This document shows positions 1 through 6,662 of a stretch of 6,830 nt of DNA, in pieces. Numbering within the stretch: the first letter of the stretch is position 1; each line of letters opens with the position of its first letter. Location of the stretch: positions 1 through 6,830 of the forward strand of contig CAMYED010000048.1 of NCBI GenBank assembly GCA_947254595.1, written 5' to 3'. This DNA is from an uncultured Gardnerella sp. (GTDB lineage: Bacteria > Actinomycetota > Actinomycetes > Actinomycetales > Bifidobacteriaceae). Made by a program: the position numbers and the translations under genes. The notes under the pieces are model-generated. The model did no database searches, was not told the origin of the DNA, and saw only the letters and a list, made by a program, of their open reading frames with translations.

Positions 1-2435
1 TTGGCGGACGCACTGGTCGCGACGGAATTGGCGGCGCTACCGGCGCTTCTAAAGCTCAAGATGTTGAAAGTATTGAAGAATGTGGAGCGGAAGTTCAAAA
101 AGGTAACGCTCCTATTGAGCGCAAGTTGCAGAGACTTTTCCGCCGCAAGGATGCTTGCCAGCTTATTAAGCGTTGCAACGATTTTGGTGCTGGCGGCGTT
201 TCTGTTGCTACCGGCGAGATTGCAGACGGCTTAACCATTAATCTCGACAAGGTTTCTAAAAAGTACGAAGGTCTTGACGGCACCGAGCTTGCTATTTCTG
301 AATCCCAGGAGCGCATGGCTGTTGATGTTGCCGCAAGCGATGCTGAAGAATTTTTGAAGTACGCTCGTGAAGAAAATTTGGAAGCGGAAATTATTGCGAC
401 TGTTACTGAAGAAGCTCGTATGCGCATGACTTGGCGCGGAAAAACTATTGTTGACTTAAGCCGCGCATTCTTGGCTTCTAACGGTGCTGCAAAACAGCAG
501 GTGCTTCATATTGAAAGCGGAGAATCTTACGAGAACCCGTGGCAAAATAAGTCTGATTTGCCGCTAGCTGAACGTATGCGCAATCTTGTTTCCAACATTA
601 ATATTGCTTCTAACAAGGGTTTGGCGGAACGCTTCGACTCTACGATTGGTGCCGCGACTGTGCTTATGCCTTTTGGTGGCCGTCGTCAGCTTACTCCAGC
701 TCAAGCTATGGTTGCTAAATTCCCAGTATTTGGTGAAACAAACACGGCTTCCGCAATGGCTTGGGGCTTTAACCCGTATTTGATGGAAAAGAACCAGTTT
801 ACTGGAGCTTATGTTGCGGTTGTTGAGTCTTTGGCAAAGCTTGCAGCAAGCGGTTTTACTAGAGAGCGCTCTTACTTGAGTTTGCAAGAGTATTTTGGTA
901 AACCTCATGACGTTCCAGAGCGTTGGGGTAAGCCGGCTGCAGCTGTTCTTGGCGCTTTGAGTGCTCAGCTTGATTTTGGTGTTGGCGCTATTGGCGGCAA
1001 GGATTCTATGAGCGGTAGTTTTGAAAATTTGGACGTGCCGCCAACATTAATTTCGTTTGCTGTTTCTACTGGAGACGCGCGTTTAGCTGTTTCTCCAGAA
1101 TTTAAGGGCATAAATCATAAGGTTTTGCGAATTGCTCCGCAATATAAATCCGACGGAATCACCCCAGAAAAGGAAAGTTTCCTTAAAACTCTTGAATTAA
1201 TCGAAAATATTACGAAGAATAAGTGGGCTTTTGCCGTGTCCACTCCTGGCTACGGTGCTAGCGCAGAAATCTTATTCAAAATGACGCTTGGAAATAGGAT
1301 TGGTCTTAAATTATTCAACAATTTAAGCGACGATGACTTATTCAGGCCAGCCTACGGTACTTTCTACGTTGAGCTTAAGGAAAATGCTGAAGTTCATTCT
1401 TTGGCGGATTCTAATTTGGTTGATGTTGCAATTATTGGCGAAACAACTGAAAGTTACGCAATCACTTCCGCTACTGGCGAAGAAGTTGATTTGGGCGATT
1501 TGCAAAAGATTTGGGAAAGCGAACTTTCCTCAATCTTCCCATATAAAAAGCCTGGTGAGATTGTAGAAACTATTAGCGAAAATAATGCCTCTACTGCAAA
1601 TCACGCGCACGCAGGAAAACTAAAGCCGCTTTCACACCCGCGCGTTATTATTCCTGTTTTCCCAGGCAATAATTGCGAATACGACACTCAAGCCGCTTTC
1701 GAGCGCGCAGGAGCAGAAGCTCACACGCTTATTATCAACAACTTAAGCGCAAAAGATATTGCCGAATCTGCGAAGAAACTTGTTGAGGAGATTAATAAGA
1801 GTCAGATTGTAATGATTCCAGGCGGCTTCTCCGGAGGCGACGAGCCGGACGGCTCCGCAAAGTTTATTACATCATTCTTTAGGAATCCGGAAGTAACGGA
1901 TGCTGTGCGCGATTTGCTTAAAAATCGAGACGGCTTAATGCTAGGCATTTGCAACGGTTTCCAAGCGCTTATTAAGCTTGGTTTGGTGCCTTTTGGCGAT
2001 ATTGTTCCTATTGATTCCAACTGCCCAACGCTTACTTATAACACGATTGGCAGGCACCAAAGCCGAATTGTGCGAACGCGCGTTGCTTCAACAATGTCCC
2101 CATGGCTTTCAAATACGCAAGTTGGAGACATTCACACTGTTGCTATTTCTCACGGCGAAGGTCGTTTTATTGCAACTCCTGAAGTTATGGAAAAGCTTAT
2201 TAGTAACGGCCAGATTGCTACGCAGTACGTTGACAGCAATGGCGTTCCAAGCATGAGCTTAAACGTGAATCCAAACGGCTCGATTATGGCTGTTGAAGGA
2301 ATTACCAGCCCGGATGGCAGAGTTTTTGGAAAGATGGGTCATTGCGAACGAGCAGGCAAAGGCTTGTACGTGAACATTCCTGACTTCCACGAACAGCCAC
2401 TGTTTGACGCTGGCGTTCAATACTTCACGGCGTAA
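1..2435 (+). CDS. purL: Phosphoribosylformylglycinamidine (FGAM) synthase, single-chain form, 5'-truncated by the window edge
   Basis: PurL catalyses step 4 of purine synthesis in the cytoplasm: FGAR + glutamine + ATP gives FGAM + glutamate + ADP + Pi. The first complete codon is at base 3 and 810 residues are visible. The family is usually about 1,240 residues, so roughly the first 430 are missing and the start is not in the window. Visible order (partial numbering): GGRTGRDGIGGAT at residues 1-13, at the end of the first AIRS-like half; ISESQERM at 98-105; second half with TIGAATVLMPFGG at 214-226 and GGKDSM at 331-336; then a class I glutamine amidotransferase domain from about 547. Its triad is intact: nucleophile Cys650 in GICNGF, then His780 and Glu782 in GHCER, with SHGEGRF at 716-722. 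The fused glutaminase explains why no purQ or purS is seen. The architecture matches the single-chain form of Gram-positives rather than the three-subunit Bacillus complex. The frame is intact and ends in TAA 99 bases before purF. Confidence 0.97.
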   Translation, partial: GGRTGRDGIGGATGASKAQDVESIEECGAEVQKGNAPIERKLQRLFRRKDACQLIKRCNDFGAGGVSVATGEIADGLTINLDKVSKKYEGLDGTELAISESQERMAVDVAASDAEEFLKYAREENLEAEIIATVTEEARMRMTWRGKTIVDLSRAFLASNGAAKQQVLHIESGESYENPWQNKSDLPLAERMRNLVSNINIASNKGLAERFDSTIGAATVLMPFGGRRQLTPAQAMVAKFPVFGETNTASAMAWGFNPYLMEKNQFTGAYVAVVESLAKLAASGFTRERSYLSLQEYFGKPHDVPERWGKPAAAVLGALSAQLDFGVGAIGGKDSMSGSFENLDVPPTLISFAVSTGDARLAVSPEFKGINHKVLRIAPQYKSDGITPEKESFLKTLELIENITKNKWAFAVSTPGYGASAEILFKMTLGNRIGLKLFNNLSDDDLFRPAYGTFYVELKENAEVHSLADSNLVDVAIIGETTESYAITSATGEEVDLGDLQKIWESELSSIFPYKKPGEIVETISENNASTANHAHAGKLKPLSHPRVIIPVFPGNNCEYDTQAAFERAGAEAHTLIINNLSAKDIAESAKKLVEEINKSQIVMIPGGFSGGDEPDGSAKFITSFFRNPEVTDAVRDLLKNRDGLMLGICNGFQALIKLGLVPFGDIVPIDSNCPTLTYNTIGRHQSRIVRTRVASTMSPWLSNTQVGDIHTVAISHGEGRFIATPEVMEKLISNGQIATQYVDSNGVPSMSLNVNPNGSIMAVEGITSPDGRVFGKMGHCERAGKGLYVNIPDFHEQPLFDAGVQYFTA

Positions 2436-2468
2436 GTTTAAGCAAGCCACGAAATGTAACATAGCTTA

Positions 2469-2497
2469 TTAGAAGCATGTGCAACAATAATTATAGT
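2469..2497 (+). promoter_or_regulatory. Weak candidate internal promoter between purL and purF
   Basis: The 99-base purL-purF gap is the longest in the operon and has an AT-rich middle. TATAGT at 2492-2497 is a plausible -10 box. The hexamer 17 bases upstream, TTAGAA at 2469-2474, matches the -35 consensus at only three of six positions. The predicted start of transcription would be near 2504, about 30 bases before purF. No terminator-like hairpin with a T run follows purL, so read-through from upstream is equally likely. This is inference from consensus matching alone. Confidence 0.22.
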
Positions 2498-2521
2498 TTC
2501 GCGAATTAAGTAAGCGATTGC

Positions 2522-2528
2522 AAGGGGG
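2522..2528 (+). promoter_or_regulatory. Ribosome binding site of purF
   Basis: AAGGGGG lies six bases before the ATG at 2535. It is a strong purine-rich Shine-Dalgarno sequence and fixes the purF start. The resulting N-terminus places the catalytic cysteine at position 12, after an 11-residue propeptide, which agrees with the family. Confidence 0.75.
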
Positions 2529-2534
2529 TTATAA

Positions 2535-4025
2535 ATGTCTGCAGAGCTTGAGGACATTCACGAAGAGTGCGGAGTATTTGGCGTTTGGGGTCATTCAGAT
2601 GCTTCTAGGCTCACCTATTTTGGTTTGCACGCGCTCCAGCATCGCGGCCAAGAAGGTGCCGGAATTGTTTCCAACAACAACGGCACCCTTCACGGCCACC
2701 GCGGGCTAGGCTTACTTACGCAAGTTTTTAGCAACGAGCAGGTTATGGAACGCCTAACTGGAAACCGCGCTATTGGTCACGTGCGTTACGCTACTGCAGG
2801 CTCAGGAAGTGTTGATAATATTCAGCCTTTCCTTTTCCGATTCCATGATGGTGACGTTGCTCTTGCACATAACGGAAACTTAACGAATTGCACAAGCTTA
2901 CGCAATTCTTTAGAAGATAACGGCGCTATTCTCCACTCAAATTCTGACACTGAAATATTGATGCATTTGATTCGCCATTCCAGTAAACCAACTTTTATGG
3001 AACGTCTTAAAGAAGCGTTACTAACTGTTCACGGCGGATTTGCTTACCTGCTTCTTACAGAAGATTCTTTAATTGGCGCTACGGATCCAAACGGATTCCG
3101 CCCGCTTTCTCTCGGTCGCATGCAAAACGGAGCCTACGTTCTTTCTTCCGAAACCTGCGCTTTCGACATTGTTCGAGCAGAATTTATTCGAGATATTGAG
3201 CCGGGAGAAATAATCGTTATTAACGACGAAGGCTACAAGATTGAACGATATACGGATCGAGTGCAGCACGCAGTGTGCTCAATGGAATTTATTTACTTTG
3301 CTCGCCCAGATTCCAACATTTACGGAATTAACGTGCACGCTGCAAGAAAGCGTATGGGCTCGCGCTTAGCTAAAGAATCCCCGGTTGAAGCAGACATGGT
3401 TATTGGCGTTCCTAACTCCTCCCTTTCTGCCGCAGCAGGATACGCAGAAGCAAGCGGACTTCCTAATGAAATGGGCTTGATTAAAAACCAGTATGTAGCG
3501 CGCACTTTTATTCAACCAACTCAAGAATTACGCGAACAGGGCGTGCGCATGAAACTTTCTGCTGTGCGCAGTGTTGTTGAAGGAAAACGCGTTATTGTTC
3601 TTGACGATTCAATCGTGCGCGGAACAACTTCCAAGCGAATTGTGCAATTGCTTCGAGAAGCTGGCGCTAAAGAAGTACACATGCGTATTTCTTCCCCACC
3701 TCTTAAATATCCTTGCTTCTACGGAATCGACATTCAAACTACTAAAGAATTAATTGCCGCAAAACATTCAGTTGAGGAGATTCGCAAGTATATTGACGCA
3801 GATTCGTTAGCATTCCTGTCTTTGGATGGTTTAGTCGAATCGATCGGCTTAAAAAAGCCGGCACCTTACGGCGGATTATGCGTAGCATACTTTAATGGCG
3901 ACTACCCTACTGCTCTGGACGATTACGGCGAAGAATTCTTGGCTTCGCTTCCTCAAAATGAGCGCGAATATTTACAAGAAGTAAAAAAGAACAGCAAATA
4001 TATGCACAGTTACGAAAGGAACTAA
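2535..4025 (+). CDS. purF: Amidophosphoribosyltransferase (glutamine PRPP amidotransferase)
   Basis: PurF catalyses the committed first step: PRPP + glutamine + water gives 5-phosphoribosylamine + glutamate + PPi. The product is 496 residues. The N-terminal half is a class II (Ntn) glutaminase: an 11-residue propeptide MSAELEDIHEE, then nucleophile Cys12 in EECGVFG, Arg84 in GHVRYAT, and Asn113-Gly114 in AHNGNL. The C-terminal half is a type I phosphoribosyltransferase with the PRPP loop LDDSIVRGTT at 356-365. The propeptide and the cluster-type cysteines place it with the Bacillus subtilis type rather than the E. coli type. The [4Fe-4S] ligands of the Bacillus enzyme (Cys236, 382, 437, 440 of the mature protein) correspond here to Cys248, Cys394, Cys449 and Tyr452, so the fourth ligand is missing (see findings). 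In the Bacillus family the enzyme is feedback-inhibited by purine nucleotides. Its product is unstable and is used by PurD, encoded two genes on. The next gene starts one base after the stop codon. Confidence 0.97.
   Translation: MSAELEDIHEECGVFGVWGHSDASRLTYFGLHALQHRGQEGAGIVSNNNGTLHGHRGLGLLTQVFSNEQVMERLTGNRAIGHVRYATAGSGSVDNIQPFLFRFHDGDVALAHNGNLTNCTSLRNSLEDNGAILHSNSDTEILMHLIRHSSKPTFMERLKEALLTVHGGFAYLLLTEDSLIGATDPNGFRPLSLGRMQNGAYVLSSETCAFDIVRAEFIRDIEPGEIIVINDEGYKIERYTDRVQHAVCSMEFIYFARPDSNIYGINVHAARKRMGSRLAKESPVEADMVIGVPNSSLSAAAGYAEASGLPNEMGLIKNQYVARTFIQPTQELREQGVRMKLSAVRSVVEGKRVIVLDDSIVRGTTSKRIVQLLREAGAKEVHMRISSPPLKYPCFYGIDIQTTKELIAAKHSVEEIRKYIDADSLAFLSLDGLVESIGLKKPAPYGGLCVAYFNGDYPTALDDYGEEFLASLPQNEREYLQEVKKNSKYMHSYERN
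4014..4020 (+). promoter_or_regulatory. Ribosome binding site of purM, inside the end of purF
   Basis: GAAAGGA lies six bases before the purM ATG at 4027, within the last codons of purF (stop TAA at 4023-4025). Because the site is read through by ribosomes finishing purF, translation of the two genes is probably coupled. The coupling is inferred from position. Confidence 0.7.
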
Positions 4026-4026
4026 C

Positions 4027-5061
4027 ATGCCACACGCATATGATGAAGCTGGCGTAAGCGTAGAAGCAGGATACGAAGTAGTTCGTCGCATCAAATCGCA
4101 TGTGAATCGCACTAAGCGCCCAGGCGTTATGGGTGGCATCGGCGGATTCGGTGGATTGTTCGACTTAGCCTCCCTCGGATACAAGGAACCTGTGCTGATT
4201 TCTGGCACGGACGGCGTTGGAACCAAGCTTATGGTTGCCAAAATGATGAATAAGCACGATACTATCGGCATCGACTGCGTTGCTATGTGCGTAAACGACA
4301 TTGCAGCACAAGGCGCCGAACCGCTTTTCTTCCTCGACTATATTGCGTGCGGAAAAAACAATCCTGCACTACTTGAGCAGGTTGTTGCAGGCGTTGCAGA
4401 CGGTTGCGTTCAAGCAGAATCCGGCTTAATTGGCGGCGAAACTGCTGAGATGCCTGGAATGTATGCAGAGGACGAGTACGATCTTGCAGGTTTTGCAGTT
4501 GGTGTTGCAGAACGTTCGAATATTGTTGACGGCTCCACTATTACTGCAGGAGACGTGCTTATAGGCTTGCCTTCTTCCGGAGTTCACTCGAACGGATTCT
4601 CACTCGTGCGTAAAGCTTTGTTTGAAGAAGCTGGATTTAGCGTTGATACGAAGTTGGACGAGCTTGACGGAAAAACGCTTGGCGAAGTTCTTCTTGAACC
4701 TACGCGCATTTACGTAAAAGCTTTGAAACCACTTTTTGCAAAGCATCTTATTAAGGGAGTAGCTCATATTACAGGCGGCGGATTTATTGAGAATATTCCA
4801 CGCATGTACGCAGACGGCTTGGCTGCAAAAATCGATACGTCAAGCTGGAATGTTCCGCCTATTTTTGGCGTTATTGAAAAAGCCGGAAACGTTAATCATG
4901 ACGAAATGTTCAACGTTTTTAACATGGGAATCGGCATGGTTTTGGCAGTTGATGCAAATAAAGCTGAAGAAGCACTGCGCACGCTCCACGAAAACAACGA
5001 AACAGCTTATATTATTGGCAAAATGGCTAAGCGCGAAAACGCTGCAGTTGAGCTGAAATAA
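4027..5061 (+). CDS. purM: Phosphoribosylformylglycinamidine cyclo-ligase (AIR synthetase)
   Basis: PurM catalyses step 5: FGAM + ATP gives 5-aminoimidazole ribonucleotide (AIR) + ADP + Pi, using the product of PurL encoded upstream. It has 344 residues, the usual length for a stand-alone PurM. Family motifs appear in the expected order: GGIGGFGGLF at 36-45, SGTDGVGTKL at 59-68 (nucleotide-binding segment of the AIRS N-domain), CVND at 88-91, GGETAEMPGMY at 136-146, then GLPSSGVHSNGFSLVR, HITGGGFIENIPR and NMGIGM in the C-domain. It is not fused to PurD or PurN as in eukaryotes. The ATG is chosen because it follows a good Shine-Dalgarno site and lies one base after purF, and the protein then begins a normal distance before the glycine-rich motif. 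The stop codon lies inside a 15-base tandem repeat that continues towards purD. Confidence 0.97.
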   Translation: MPHAYDEAGVSVEAGYEVVRRIKSHVNRTKRPGVMGGIGGFGGLFDLASLGYKEPVLISGTDGVGTKLMVAKMMNKHDTIGIDCVAMCVNDIAAQGAEPLFFLDYIACGKNNPALLEQVVAGVADGCVQAESGLIGGETAEMPGMYAEDEYDLAGFAVGVAERSNIVDGSTITAGDVLIGLPSSGVHSNGFSLVRKALFEEAGFSVDTKLDELDGKTLGEVLLEPTRIYVKALKPLFAKHLIKGVAHITGGGFIENIPRMYADGLAAKIDTSSWNVPPIFGVIEKAGNVNHDEMFNVFNMGIGMVLAVDANKAEEALRTLHENNETAYIIGKMAKRENAAVELK

Positions 5062-5094
5062 ACTAATCTGCAATAAACTAATCTGCAATAAACT
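5057..5094 (+). repeat. 15-base tandem repeat (about 2.5 copies) spanning the purM stop codon
   Basis: The unit AATAAACTAATCTGC occurs perfectly at 5057-5071 and 5072-5086, followed by a partial third copy AATAAACT at 5087-5094. The first copy begins in the last purM codon and contains the purM TAA (5059-5061). Since 15 is a multiple of three, further TAA codons fall in the same frame at 5074 and 5089. The repeat makes up most of the 46-base gap before purD and ends just upstream of the purD ribosome site. Confidence 0.95.
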
Positions 5095-5096
5095 GT

Positions 5097-5102
5097 AAAG
5101 GA
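5097..5102 (+). promoter_or_regulatory. Ribosome binding site of purD
   Basis: AAAGGA lies five bases before the ATG at 5108, immediately after the tandem repeat. It supports this ATG as the start, and the encoded protein begins directly with the family's first beta-strand (MKVLVVGSGAREHA). Confidence 0.7.
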
Positions 5103-5107
5103 TTAAA

Positions 5108-6379
5108 ATGAAAGTTTTAGTAGTTGGTTCCGGCGCTAGAGAGCACGCAATCGCGCACGCGCTACTTAAAGGAGAAAGCGTTGAAGAAGTAACGGTTGCG
5201 CCTGGAAACCCGGGTATTGCAGCAGACGGGATTAAAACCGTAAACATCAGTCAGTCGGATCACGAAGCTCTTATTAACTTCGTAAAAGAGCACAACTACG
5301 ACTTTGCTTTTATTGGACCAGAAGTGCCGCTTATGAACGGCATTGTGGACGATTTTGAAGCCAATAACATTCCCGCTTTTGGTCCAAACAAAGCCGCAGC
5401 TCAAATAGAAGGCTCTAAAGATTTCGCAAAAAAGCTTATGGCTCGCCACAACGTTCCAACAGCCGACTACCAAACTTTCGACGCTTTAGAACCGGCACGC
5501 GCATACGTTCTTAAGCATGGCGCTCCAATTGTTATTAAAGCCGACGGCTTAGCCGCAGGAAAAGGCGTTACTGTTGCAATGGACGAGCAAACCGCAATTG
5601 AAGCTTTGGAAGATATTTTCGTCGATCACCGTTTTGGTCAAGCTGGAACAAAAGTTGTTATTGAAGAATTTTTGCAAGGTCAAGAGTTTTCGCTTATGAG
5701 TTTCGTAAGCGGAACTGATTTTTGGGTTATGCCAATTTCGCAAGATCACAAGCGCGCCTACGACGGCGATAAAGGGCCAAATACTGGCGGCATGGGAGCT
5801 TATAGCCCTGTGCCACAAATTAGCGACGAAACAGTTCAGCGTGCTATCGACGAAATCGTGCGCCCAACTGTTGAAGGATTAGCTAAAGAGGGTACGCCTT
5901 TTACAGGCATACTTTATGCAGGTTTGATTGATACAGCAACAGGTCCTAAAGTTATTGAGTTTAATGCTCGTTTTGGAGACCCAGAAACAGAAGTTGTGCT
6001 TCCTCGCCTTACTTCAGATTTTGGTGCAGCTATATGGAATATTTTGCAGCATAAGGCGCCAACTTTTACATGGAAAAATAACGGCGTTACTCTCGGCGTA
6101 ATAATTGCAAGCGAAGGATACCCTGGCACTTTAGTTACTGGAACTCCACTTCCGCACATTCCTGTTGACGAAAATCAAGGTCAGCACGTGTATTATGCAG
6201 GAGTGAAAAGCGATGAAGAAACAGGCAAACTCGTAACTTCTTCCGGACGCGTAGCTCTTGTACAAGTGCACGGAGAAAACGTAGAGTATGCGCAGAAGAA
6301 CGTCTACGCAATATTGGACAATCTTAACCTTCCGCACATGTTCTTTAGGCACGACATTGCCTCAAAAGCACTTCTCTAA
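5108..6379 (+). CDS. purD: Phosphoribosylamine-glycine ligase (GAR synthetase)
   Basis: PurD catalyses step 2: phosphoribosylamine + glycine + ATP gives GAR + ADP + Pi, taking the short-lived product of PurF. It has 423 residues, normal for the bacterial single-function enzyme. The N-terminal domain opens with VLVVGSGAREHA (3-14), followed by VAPGNPG near residues 30-36. The ATP-grasp part has KADGLAAGKGV at 144-154, DKGPNTGGMGAYSP from 221, and the metal- and substrate-binding segment IEFNARFGDPETE with Glu284, Asn286 and GDPETE at 290-295. The C-terminal domain is complete. There is no fusion to PurM or PurN. It is the last recognisable gene of the cluster in this window. No hairpin followed by a T run is seen after its TAA, so the transcript end is unclear. 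Confidence 0.97.
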   Translation: MKVLVVGSGAREHAIAHALLKGESVEEVTVAPGNPGIAADGIKTVNISQSDHEALINFVKEHNYDFAFIGPEVPLMNGIVDDFEANNIPAFGPNKAAAQIEGSKDFAKKLMARHNVPTADYQTFDALEPARAYVLKHGAPIVIKADGLAAGKGVTVAMDEQTAIEALEDIFVDHRFGQAGTKVVIEEFLQGQEFSLMSFVSGTDFWVMPISQDHKRAYDGDKGPNTGGMGAYSPVPQISDETVQRAIDEIVRPTVEGLAKEGTPFTGILYAGLIDTATGPKVIEFNARFGDPETEVVLPRLTSDFGAAIWNILQHKAPTFTWKNNGVTLGVIIASEGYPGTLVTGTPLPHIPVDENQGQHVYYAGVKSDEETGKLVTSSGRVALVQVHGENVEYAQKNVYAILDNLNLPHMFFRHDIASKALL

Positions 6380-6402
6380 TCTCCCAACCTTAGGCTGATT
6401 GG

Positions 6403-6428
6403 ACAGTTCTTGTTTGCTGTTGCGCGAG
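6403..6428 (+). repeat. 26-base direct repeat, copy 1
   Basis: It starts ACAGTTCTTGTTTG and ends GCGCGAG. It matches copy 2 at 6637-6662 in 24 of 26 positions, differing at 6417 (C versus G) and 6421 (T versus G). It lies 23 bases after the purD stop, just before the palindrome trio. Confidence 0.9.
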
Positions 6429-6439
6429 CGCCGAAAAGT

Positions 6440-6475
6440 GTTAGTTACTACACGAGCACGTAACGAAACTAACGG
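6440..6475 (+). repeat. Degenerate palindrome unit A
   Basis: The left arm GTTAGTT (6440-6446) pairs with AACTAAC (6467-6473), and TAC (6449-6451) pairs with GTA (6460-6462). The right arm contains the shared core GTAACGAAACT at 6460-6470, extended to AACGG. Confidence 0.75.
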
Positions 6476-6501
6476 AATCTAGCGTAGAATCAACATTCGC
6501 T

Positions 6502-6525
6502 TTACAGCGCTGTAACGAAACTAAC
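6502..6525 (+). repeat. Degenerate palindrome unit B
   Basis: It contains the perfect 14-base palindrome TTACAGCGCTGTAA at 6502-6515, running into the shared core GTAACGAAACTAAC at 6512-6525. The outer left arm is decayed: only TTCG remains around 6496-6499. The core begins exactly 52 bases after that of unit A. Confidence 0.75.
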
Positions 6526-6541
6526 ACCTGTAGCTTAAAAG

Positions 6542-6578
6542 CCGTTAGTTTCTGTACGCGCATGTAACGAAACTGCCG
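6542..6578 (+). repeat. Degenerate palindrome unit C
   Basis: The left arm CCGTTAGTTTC is at 6542-6552 and the right arm core GTAACGAAACT is at 6564-6574. AGTTTC/GAAACT and TAC/GTA pair around the loop GCGCAT. The core begins exactly 52 bases after that of unit B. The left arm is also the exact reverse complement of 11 bases of unit A (6465-6475) and 9 bases of unit B (6517-6525). Confidence 0.75.
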
Positions 6579-6636
6579 AAATCCTCACTACGGAATAACA
6601 GCACGTTGAATTGTAAGATAAACCATAGTTTAATTA

Positions 6637-6662
6637 ACAGTTCTTGTTTGGTGTGGCGCGAG
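6637..6662 (+). repeat. 26-base direct repeat, copy 2
   Basis: This is the second copy of the repeat at 6403-6428, with two mismatches. Its last three bases overlap the start of the left inverted-repeat arm of the 140-base element (GAG at 6660-6662). Confidence 0.9.

Noticed and set aside
1..234. A 77-residue + strand frame at the left edge, and other overlapping frames within the four pur genes
   Set aside because: They overlap strong purine genes in other frames and show no family motifs or ribosome sites, so they are shadows.
126..2435. purL starting at the TTG at 126
   Set aside because: The frame is open upstream to the window edge and encodes the conserved GGRTGRDGIGGAT motif at bases 3-41, so the gene is cut by the window and does not start at 126.
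2464..2476. Small hairpin GCTT/AAGC in the purL-purF gap as a terminator
   Set aside because: The stem is only four to five pairs, AT-rich, and not followed by a T run.
6460..6574. CRISPR-like array: an 11-14 base repeat at regular 52-base spacing
   Set aside because: The conserved core is too short, the third copy diverges after 11 bases, the units are palindromic and decayed, there are only three, and no cas gene is present.
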